From an archaeon (GTDB lineage: Archaea; Thermoproteota; Nitrososphaeria; Nitrososphaerales; Gagatemarchaeaceae), in assembly GCA_021819105.1 (NCBI GenBank), contig JAKASK010000002.1, positions 1 to 64,000 of the forward strand: DNA of 64,000 bases, given 5' to 3'. The notes under the pieces are model-generated. The model did not search any database. It was given only the letters and a program-made list of their open reading frames with translations, and was not told the DNA's origin. This document shows positions 14,927 through 21,995 of the stretch, piece after piece (position 1 is the stretch's first letter; each line of letters starts with the position of its first letter). Position numbers and translations under genes: made by a program.

Positions 14927-16411
14927 TCACTCCCTCCAACCTAGCTCCAGGGCCTTTACCCGCCGCTTGATGGTACCGGTCCTCAGGTCGAGCCTGTAGA
15001 TGAGGAACACGCTCGCCACGAGGTCGAGCGCCAGGAGCCCCGCCGAGACGGCCACGGTGGCGAGCGAGCCGAGTGACAGGTCGCCCAGTGCGACCCCGAC
15101 GGCCCCGTTCACGAGCAATCCGATTGAGAAGGCGCCCAGGGCGACCAGCACTGTGAAGGCAAGGCCGCTGCGGAGCTCGGAATGGGGGATAGAGTTGGGG
15201 GACGTCGTGGCGAGCTTCCCCTTTGCGCCCCGATACAGCGCCTTGTAGGTCACCAGAGAGCCCGCGACGATCAGCAGCGCGATCCCGCCTATCACCAGCG
15301 CGGTCTGCTCGAAGGGTATCGTCTCCCCTGGTGTGATCAGCCCCCAGTAGGAGAGCGCCAAAACCTCGCCGACGAACACCAGCCCCAGCGTCGTGTACAC
15401 CGGCCTTCGGGAAAGACGCCTCTCCCTCCCTCTGTCGATGAATGGGAGCAGGACCAGCGCGGCGAACACGACGGTTACAATCGCAAGCGCCGTGGGCAGC
15501 CCGTACTGTCCGAGAGGACCGTTCGCCTCAAAGACAGACAGCTTGAGTACCTGATAGACCCAGAGGAAGTACCAGTCCGGCTGGGGGGTGTAGTTCGAAG
15601 CAGCGGCGACGGAGTACTCGGGGGGAAGCGTGATGGGGAAGACGGCTGAGATCAGCAGCATCCCGGCGCCGAAGAGCAGGGAGAGCTCGAGGAGGTACAT
15701 GGTCACGTCCGGGAAGATCGGAGACGTCTTGGGCTTGGCTGATGGCGGTCCTTCCGTCGGGTCGGCGACGCCGTGGGACTCGAGCATGTACATCTTCACC
15801 ACCAGGAGGATCAGCAGGACCGCCGGAAGTACGACCACGTGGAGGTCGAAGAACCGGAGGACCTCGGCCGAGTCTCCACCGCTCCCCTGTATCAGGAACG
15901 TAAGCAGCGACGAGATCGGCTGCGGGAGGGCGCTGACCATCCCCACCCCGACGTCCGTCGCCGACTTCGAGACGACGGTCCAAGGGAGGAGATAGCCTGT
16001 GAAGCCGAATCCAAGCGTGACGAACCCCATCAGCATCCCGACGATCCACATCACTTCCCGGGGCCTCTTGTGCACAGAGACGAAGTAACCCCTCATCATG
16101 TGCATGAACGCGAGCATTATCATGGCGTAGGCGGTGTAGAGATGAATTGTCTCGAGGAACCGGCCGTTGTAGACGTTCTGGAAGATGTAGAGGGTCGAAG
16201 AGTAGGCCTGGGTGGGGCTGGGGATGTAGTACAGCATCATTATCATCCCCGTGACGCCCTGGATCACGAAGGCGACCACCGCCAGTGCGCCCAGCCAGTA
16301 GAACGGGTTCAGCGCGTACTGGGGAACGGGGCGGAGCATGGGGTAGCTCAGACCCAGCCTGGAGTCGAACCACTCTGCGAGGCGCTGCAGTGCTCCCTGT
16401 TTCTCTGGCAT
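14927..16411 (-). CDS. Cytochrome b of a Rieske/cytochrome b complex
   Basis: The 494-aa protein shows the cytochrome b core: His90 and His104 fourteen apart in helix B, the Qo-site motif PDWY (278-281) and His191 in FFDLHVVVLP. With b6-type spacing, the partner of His191 should be 15 residues on, but position 206 is Lys. About four extra C-terminal helices (from 290) extend it beyond b6 plus subunit IV. It would oxidise quinol and pass electrons to the Rieske protein encoded just upstream. If Lys206 does not ligate haem, the high-potential chain works with an altered inner haem. Confidence 0.9.
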   Translation of the reverse strand: MPEKQGALQRLAEWFDSRLGLSYPMLRPVPQYALNPFYWLGALAVVAFVIQGVTGMIMMLYYIPSPTQAYSSTLYIFQNVYNGRFLETIHLYTAYAMIMLAFMHMMRGYFVSVHKRPREVMWIVGMLMGFVTLGFGFTGYLLPWTVVSKSATDVGVGMVSALPQPISSLLTFLIQGSGGDSAEVLRFFDLHVVVLPAVLLILLVVKMYMLESHGVADPTEGPPSAKPKTSPIFPDVTMYLLELSLLFGAGMLLISAVFPITLPPEYSVAAASNYTPQPDWYFLWVYQVLKLSVFEANGPLGQYGLPTALAIVTVVFAALVLLPFIDRGRERRLSRRPVYTTLGLVFVGEVLALSYWGLITPGETIPFEQTALVIGGIALLIVAGSLVTYKALYRGAKGKLATTSPNSIPHSELRSGLAFTVLVALGAFSIGLLVNGAVGVALGDLSLGSLATVAVSAGLLALDLVASVFLIYRLDLRTGTIKRRVKALELGWRE

Positions 16412-16427
16412 CAGAATCCCTCTATGC

Positions 16428-17060
16428 TTATGTGACCTCGGTCCCGCCCTGGAGGTCGTAGGTCACGTCGTTCGAACCAGTGTGATGGCTGAATACTGCT
16501 GGAGGGCCCATTCCGACCGCGTAGATGTCTCCCGACCCGTCGACCTCGAGCTGGACCTGAGGCTGGGGCCTCGGCGACGGCCCGCCGATGACCTTCGCCC
16601 CCTGGGTCAGAGCGTAGACGCTGCCGTGGCAGGGGCAATAACCCACAGGCTGAGAGGCGACGTATGAGTGGTTGACTTCGGGGGACCCTCCCTGGGGGAC
16701 GTAGTCCCAGATGCATCCCAGGTGCTGGCAAATCTGGCTGAAGGCCACGATGTCGCCTTCGGGTCCGACACCGCCCTCCGCCTTCTGCCCCAGCTTCACA
16801 AGGAGATTGGGCTCGTTGTCCAGCGGATAGTTGAAGTTCACCGCCTTCCCGGCTGAAAGCTCGCTCAGGCTGGAGACCTTCACCCGAGGGAAGCTCGAGG
16901 GAGACGGAGCGGGGACCGAAGGTATCACCACGGACTTCATCACTGAAGCGATCCCTGCCACCGCCAGGACGCCGGAGACGGCGGCCGCTGCCTTCAGGAA
17001 CTCTCGGCGGGACCCGTCCTTCTCGCCGTTTCCCCCGTGGTCGCTCTGGTCAGACGTCAA
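16428..17060 (-). CDS. Rieske [2Fe-2S] protein with Tat signal
   Basis: The N-terminus has SRREFLK (twin-arginine motif) followed by a hydrophobic anchor to residue 40. The cluster motifs are CQHLGC (C111, H113, C116) and CPCHGS (C142, C144, H145), giving two Cys and two His ligands plus the disulfide pair. The protein would shuttle electrons from the Qo site of cytochrome b, encoded 16 nt downstream, to an outer acceptor such as the cupredoxin encoded upstream. Confidence 0.93.
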   Translation of the reverse strand: MTSDQSDHGGNGEKDGSRREFLKAAAAVSGVLAVAGIASVMKSVVIPSVPAPSPSSFPRVKVSSLSELSAGKAVNFNYPLDNEPNLLVKLGQKAEGGVGPEGDIVAFSQICQHLGCIWDYVPQGGSPEVNHSYVASQPVGYCPCHGSVYALTQGAKVIGGPSPRPQPQVQLEVDGSGDIYAVGMGPPAVFSHHTGSNDVTYDLQGGTEVT

Positions 17061-17099
17061 GCACCGACCCCCGCTATCAGGGATAGGCGCGCCAGTTTA

Positions 17100-17774
17100 T
17101 CAGCTCGCCACCACGTTGCCGGTCATCCAGCCAGCGGTGGACATGGCGCCTTCGGTGCCGTCGGCACCGGACCCACAGGTCGTTTCACAGAACCAGATGA
17201 AGGTCCCTGCCTTTGTGATCGTGAAGTACGCCACCACAGTAGAAGACTGCGGGACAGGGATGTTAAGGTTCAGCGCCGGGATGGTGAAGGTGTGAGAGAG
17301 GTTGTCCATCGGGACTGAACTGACAGCCTCGCCGCCCTGCAGGACGATGCCGGCCGCGCCCTGGCTGGCGTTTATGTTGTCGTTCGAGGCGACGAAGACG
17401 GTGCCTCCTGTGGTCCCTGAGACCACGTTGTCATTGGGGACTACGAGGGAGGCGGCTCCGTCGTCGTAGTTCGTTATCACAAGCTCGATCAGGCGGTTGG
17501 CGGGAAGCGAGAGGTTTTCCGTGGACCCCAGGCCGCTGGGTCCGAGGACGAAGTACCCCGGCTGGTCTCCGACGGTCGAGTTGAAGATGCTATTGGTCGC
17601 TATCACCAGGTTGACCACATAGGGCGACGTCGAGTTTGTGGAGGTGATCGTCGTGGTAATCGTCTTGCCCCCGACCCCACCTATGGCGACGGCGCCACCA
17701 TAGCCGGCGAGAATAAGTGCCACGGCTAGAACGGCTATCACGAAGCCGCTCGTTAGGGAAGTCCTCGAACTCAA
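17100..17774 (-). CDS. Membrane-anchored cupredoxin (sulfocyanin/CuA-like)
   Basis: The 224-aa protein has an N-terminal TM anchor (12-33), a Ser/Thr-rich linker and a cupredoxin domain. Possible ligands are His in LSHTFTIP, Cys in FIWFCETTCG and Met in the AMSTAGWM tail. The CETTCG spacing is like CuA in oxidase subunit II, but the His expected after the second Cys is absent and the loop is longer. Its place upstream of Rieske and cytochrome b suggests it accepts electrons from that complex outside the membrane. Confidence 0.7.
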   Translation of the reverse strand: MSSRTSLTSGFVIAVLAVALILAGYGGAVAIGGVGGKTITTTITSTNSTSPYVVNLVIATNSIFNSTVGDQPGYFVLGPSGLGSTENLSLPANRLIELVITNYDDGAASLVVPNDNVVSGTTGGTVFVASNDNINASQGAAGIVLQGGEAVSSVPMDNLSHTFTIPALNLNIPVPQSSTVVAYFTITKAGTFIWFCETTCGSGADGTEGAMSTAGWMTGNVVAS

Positions 17775-17859
17775 ACGCCTAAACGCGGTGAGTTAGAGAT
17801 GTTATAAGCCACCCCGACGATTCTCAGAAATGATAACGAGTCGGAGAGGCCCGACTACC

Positions 17860-19029
17860 TCAGCTCCGCCGCGGCGGAAGGCACCTGCCAATCCTGGAGA
17901 TCCCTTCGCTTATCCTCTCTGAGTCCTCTGAGCAGAACACCAGGCGGATGTGCCCCTCTCCGCTCGGCCCGTACTCCACCCCGGGCATCGTCTTCACCCG
18001 GGCCTCCTTCTCCAGGGCTGCCACCAGGGCTTTCGAGTTGCGCGAGTATGCCGAGAAGTCGGGGAACACTTCGAACCCCGCCTGGGGGACCACGCAGGGC
18101 ACGTCCCTGAGCTCCGAGAGCCCGGCAAGCATCGCACGCCTCCGCCTCGTCAGCTCTCCGACCATCCGCTCGACGAAGTCAGAACACTCGCCCAGGGCGA
18201 CCGCCCCCGCGTACTGCACGGCGTAGCTGACGCCCCCGTTGTACTCGAAGGAGAGCCTTTTGATCCTCTCGGTGTTCTTCTTCCCCGCGACGACGTAGCC
18301 CAGCCGCCACCCGGTCATGGCGTAGGCCTTGGAGAAGCTGCCTACGACGAAGAGCTGGTCCATGAGCTCCCTCTCCCCGAGGAGGGTGCGGTGGGCCCCG
18401 CCGTCATACAGTATCCTCGCGTAGCACTCGTCAAGGAGCATCGACACGCCCCTGTTCGCTCTCAGGATGGCTGCAAGCGCGTCCATGTCTTCGCGGCTGC
18501 ACACGGTCCCCGTCGGGTTGTTGGGGTTGCAGACGAATATCATCCTGGTCTTGTCGGTGACCGCCGAAGCTATGGCGCCAGGGTCCAGCCGCCAGCTGTC
18601 CTCCTCCATCAGCGAGACGAAGACCGGCTTCACCCCGAAGATCTCGAGCTTCTCGATCAGGACGCTGTAGGTGGGCTCCGGGACGATGATCTCGTCGCCG
18701 GGGCGTGTGCACGCCTGGATCGACAGCGAAAGGGCCTCCTGCGCCCCGTGGGTAGCGGATACCTCACCCAGGGGGTCGAGGTTCGCCCCGAACCCGTCAA
18801 GGTAGTACTTCGCCACCGCCTTGGGCAGTGCGAACTCGTCGAAGCCGGCTGCGGGGAAATAGTGGGTGCACCCCCTGCGTACGGCGTAGTCGAAGGCTTC
18901 GACAATCCTCGGGTCTGTCTCGAAGCCGGGGTCGGCCACCCACAGGTTAATCGGGCCACCGTCGCCGCCGCGTTGGTCTTCCTGCTCGGCCATGGCCGCC
19001 GCGAAGGGCGTGGGGCGGCGTATATCCAT
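17860..19029 (-). CDS. Class I/II PLP-dependent aminotransferase
   Basis: Fold-type I aminotransferase of 389 aa. Conserved points are VCNPNNPTG (substrate/PLP Asn), LLDECYA (Asp for the pyridine N), SFSKAYAMTGWRLGY with the Schiff-base Lys, and a C-terminal HIRLVFC Arg that binds the carboxylate. It resembles the aspartate/aromatic or alanine aminotransferase branch; the exact amino acid cannot be read. It has its own promoter region, 170 bp from the divergent ATP-grasp gene. Confidence 0.87.
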   Translation of the reverse strand: MDIRRPTPFAAAMAEQEDQRGGDGGPINLWVADPGFETDPRIVEAFDYAVRRGCTHYFPAAGFDEFALPKAVAKYYLDGFGANLDPLGEVSATHGAQEALSLSIQACTRPGDEIIVPEPTYSVLIEKLEIFGVKPVFVSLMEEDSWRLDPGAIASAVTDKTRMIFVCNPNNPTGTVCSREDMDALAAILRANRGVSMLLDECYARILYDGGAHRTLLGERELMDQLFVVGSFSKAYAMTGWRLGYVVAGKKNTERIKRLSFEYNGGVSYAVQYAGAVALGECSDFVERMVGELTRRRRAMLAGLSELRDVPCVVPQAGFEVFPDFSAYSRNSKALVAALEKEARVKTMPGVEYGPSGEGHIRLVFCSEDSERISEGISRIGRCLPPRRS

Positions 19030-19199
19030 TGGGGGCGGACAATGCAGCGCGCCGCCAATGCTCCGGGAGCTCCTGGGACCGTGACAAGAGTCGACCCGAG
19101 ACCGCCCAGTCGCTGCGAAGGTCCGTTGACGGGCGCCGCCGGGGCGATGGCGGATTTCACTAACAGATATTAACGAGCGGGAATCTCTGAGGACATCTG

Positions 19200-21527
19200 A
19201 TGAAGTTTCTCTTCGTCACCTACGAAAGCTTGTCTGCGGATTTGGCCTGGCAGCTCAAGAAGGAAGGTCACGAGGTAAAGATGTACTGCCACGGTCAGGG
19301 GGAGAAGGACGTCGGCCTGGGGTTCTTCGAAAAGGTGGAGGAGTGGGAGTCGCTCAAGGACTGGGCCGACGTGATAGTCTTCGACGACATCGGATTCGGA
19401 AACAAGGCGGACCAGCTCCGGGGGGAGGGGAAGTTCGTTGTTGGTGGAAGCCCCTACACGGACAAGCTCGAGCTCGACAGGGAGTTCGGGCAGTCGGAGC
19501 TGAAGGCGGTCGGGGTCGACGTGCTGCCCAGCTGGAACTTCACCTCCTTCGACGAAGCCATCGACTTCGTCAGGAAGAACCCTGACAGGTACGTGCTGAA
19601 GCCGAGCGGGAAGGCGCAGAATGAAAAGGAGCTGCTGTTCGTCGGCCAGGAAGCGGACGGGAAGGACATCCTGCAGATACTCGAGCACTACAAGGTGAAC
19701 TGGTCGAGGAAGATCAAAGAGTTCCAGATGCAGAAGTTTGCCGAAGGGGTGGAAGTGGCGGCGGGAGCATTCTTCAACGGGAAAGACTTCGTGTATCCCT
19801 TCTGCGTCAACTTCGAGCACAAGCGGCTCTTCCCCGGGGAACTAGGGCCAAGTACGGGCGAGATGGGGTGCTACGACGAACAGACCGAAGTCCTGACCAG
19901 GGCCGGATGGAAGCGCTTCGGCGCCCTGGGGTACCACGATGAAATCTGCACGCTGAACCCAACTACAGACGAAGTGGAGTACCAGCGCCCCGAGGCACTC
20001 GTCGCCTTCACCCACCACAAGAAGCTGCTTTCCATTCAGACCAAGGCGCTCGACATAGTCGTCACCCCAGACCATAACATGTACGTCCAGTCGCGGGGAG
20101 ACGCCCGCAAGCGGAGGAACAAGTTCAGTTTCATCAAGGCCAGGGACCTCGGGGCCCAATCAGTCGTCAAGAGGACCGGGATCTGGGCGGGGAAGGAAGC
20201 CGAGCGCTTCACCCTCCCGTCTGTGGAGATGGGGCAGGTTATAGGCCGGACGGGCCTGGTCGCTCGCACGGAGTCCGGCGAGACGGAGGTCCCCATGGAC
20301 GCCTGGGTCGCCTTCATGGGGATCTGGCTGTCGGGCGGCGGATGGGCGCAGGAAGGTCAGGGGTGCCGGGCCGCCGTGGCTCGGGACGTGGGAGGTCCGA
20401 CGGATAAGGCAAAGGAGCTCCTGCAGGCCCTACCCTTCGAGTTTCACGAAGACGGCCACCGGTTCGTTTCCGATGACCAACGGCTCTGCACCTACCTCAG
20501 GGAATCCGGAGAGGCGAGAGAGAAGCACGTTCCGCGGTACGTCAAGGAACTCGGCCCGAGGCAGATCAACATCTTCCTCGACTGGTTCTCGAAGGGGGGC
20601 GCCGCGACGACGAAGGACAGCCACCGAGTCTTCCACACCGCATCCCGGACGCTGGCTGATGACATTCAGGAACTGCTGCTCAAGGTCGGCAGGGTAGGTA
20701 CGATCACGCATGGGAGAGGGCGAGGCGAAGCGCGGGCGGCCGACCATCGGGCGGATGGTTCAGGGAGCCTGTTCGAAGTGCACGAGCAGGTAAGGAGGCT
20801 GGACTCCTTGATCGACAGGAGAAAGGTGAAGGCGATCAGTTACGGCGGAACGGTCTACTGCGCCACGGTGAAGAACCACCTGATGTATGTCCGCAGGAAC
20901 GGCAAACCCTACTGGTGCGGAAACACGTCCATGTATTGGACTAGGAGCAGCCCGGTCTTCGACCGGACGCTGTCCAAGATGAAGGACAGGCTCGCAGCGA
21001 GCAAGTACGTCGGCTACATAGACATCAACTGCATAGCGAACAGCAAAGGCATCTGGCCCCTCGAGTTCACGGCGCGTCCCGGATATCCGACGATAAGCAT
21101 TCAGATGGAGGGCATCACGAGCGAATGGGGTCAGTTCCTGTCGGACATTGCGCATGGGGGCGACACGCTGCTGAAGACGAAGAAGGGGTATCAGATCGGA
21201 GTTGTCGTCGCCATCCCACCCTGGCCCTTCGAGGACGAAAAGGCGTTCAAGCGGTACTCGGAGGGCGCCACCATCCTCTTCCGGCGCCAGGCACTGGACG
21301 GGATACACATCGGCGAGGTGAAGCAGGAGGACGGCGACTGGCACATCGCGGGGAACTCGGGCTACGCCCTCGTCGTCACCGGTTCGGGCGCCACGATGTC
21401 CGATGCCATCGAAAGGGCCTACCAGAACGTGAAGAACGTGATGATACCGAACATGTTCTACCGCAGCGACATCGGTCAGCGGTGGACCCACGACAGCGAC
21501 ATGCTGATCAGTTGGGGCTACATCTAG
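19200..21527 (+). CDS. PurD-like ATP-grasp ligase interrupted by an intein
   Basis: Without the intein (residues 224-575) the host protein is about 423 aa, the usual length of phosphoribosylamine-glycine ligase (PurD)-like enzymes. Matches include KFLFVTYES at the N-terminus, VLKPSGKAQNEKE in the ATP-grasp subdomain and the metal/ATP loop GELGPSTGEMG, at which the intein is inserted; IDINCIANSKGIWPLEFTAR follows. It may be a PurD paralogue, since other pur genes are not nearby. A GATATTAACG box 27 nt before ATG indicates a leaderless mRNA. Confidence 0.82.
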   Translation: MKFLFVTYESLSADLAWQLKKEGHEVKMYCHGQGEKDVGLGFFEKVEEWESLKDWADVIVFDDIGFGNKADQLRGEGKFVVGGSPYTDKLELDREFGQSELKAVGVDVLPSWNFTSFDEAIDFVRKNPDRYVLKPSGKAQNEKELLFVGQEADGKDILQILEHYKVNWSRKIKEFQMQKFAEGVEVAAGAFFNGKDFVYPFCVNFEHKRLFPGELGPSTGEMGCYDEQTEVLTRAGWKRFGALGYHDEICTLNPTTDEVEYQRPEALVAFTHHKKLLSIQTKALDIVVTPDHNMYVQSRGDARKRRNKFSFIKARDLGAQSVVKRTGIWAGKEAERFTLPSVEMGQVIGRTGLVARTESGETEVPMDAWVAFMGIWLSGGGWAQEGQGCRAAVARDVGGPTDKAKELLQALPFEFHEDGHRFVSDDQRLCTYLRESGEAREKHVPRYVKELGPRQINIFLDWFSKGGAATTKDSHRVFHTASRTLADDIQELLLKVGRVGTITHGRGRGEARAADHRADGSGSLFEVHEQVRRLDSLIDRRKVKAISYGGTVYCATVKNHLMYVRRNGKPYWCGNTSMYWTRSSPVFDRTLSKMKDRLAASKYVGYIDINCIANSKGIWPLEFTARPGYPTISIQMEGITSEWGQFLSDIAHGGDTLLKTKKGYQIGVVVAIPPWPFEDEKAFKRYSEGATILFRRQALDGIHIGEVKQEDGDWHIAGNSGYALVVTGSGATMSDAIERAYQNVKNVMIPNMFYRSDIGQRWTHDSDMLISWGYI
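19869..20924 (+). mobile_element. Intein (352 aa) with inactivated LAGLIDADG endonuclease
   Basis: The insert begins with Cys (CYDEQTEVLTRAGWKRF, block A), has block B TPDHNMYV and ends YWCGN before Thr (+1 of the C-extein). It sits in the conserved GEMG|TSMY loop of the ATP-grasp host. The residue before the final Asn is Gly instead of the usual His. The two homing-endonuclease motifs read FMGIWLSGGGW and FLDWFSKGGA; the catalytic acidic position is Gly in both (codons at 20334 and 20595). Splicing should still be required for an active host enzyme, while homing is probably lost. Confidence 0.85.
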
Positions 21528-21916
21528 CCTTCGGGCTTCGCTGACACCGACCAGGGGTCGGTCCTTCGCCCGGAGATGAGGTGGGCAAGCACGAGGACGA
21601 TAAGAGCCACCTCAGAGACCGAGCCGATGACTATCGTGAGGGTCGCGGTGACGTCCCCGCTTGCGATGAGGGAGTAGTGCGCAGGCTGAGACACCGTCGC
21701 CCCCAGTGCCAGGACTGCGAGGACCAGGCCCAGGTAGTAGGAGACCCTTGGCCTGACGAACGTGAGGGCGCTGTCAACCACGAACAGGAACCACCCGAAT
21801 GCCACGGTGTAGAAGACGGAGGACGGGAGGATCGGCTGGACCTCGTACAGGAAGGCGACCCCGAACAGGGTGCAGAAGAGGATGACCCCCTGGATCGCTC
21901 TGGTGAGCGCGCTCAC
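21524..21916 (-). CDS. Four-helix membrane protein of unknown function
   Basis: The 130-aa product has four hydrophobic segments (about 8-28, 34-53, 59-78, 88-113), with PRVSYY and SGRRTDPW as loops. No catalytic motif is visible. It converges with the ATP-grasp gene and overlaps its stop by 4 bp. Confidence 0.65.
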   Translation of the reverse strand: MSALTRAIQGVILFCTLFGVAFLYEVQPILPSSVFYTVAFGWFLFVVDSALTFVRPRVSYYLGLVLAVLALGATVSQPAHYSLIASGDVTATLTIVIGSVSEVALIVLVLAHLISGRRTDPWSVSAKPEG

Positions 21917-21995
21917 GACCGACGGCAGACGGGGCCGGATATTTCAACACTGCACTGTCAGAAAGCATTTATGACCTGCAGGAGGAACCGTTCCG

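Noticed and set aside
19166-19820. Long minus-strand open frame opposite the ATP-grasp gene
   Set aside because: It is a mirror of the plus-strand gene caused by high GC; composition is Leu/Val/Glu/Arg-rich with no family motif, while the plus strand has clear ATP-grasp features.
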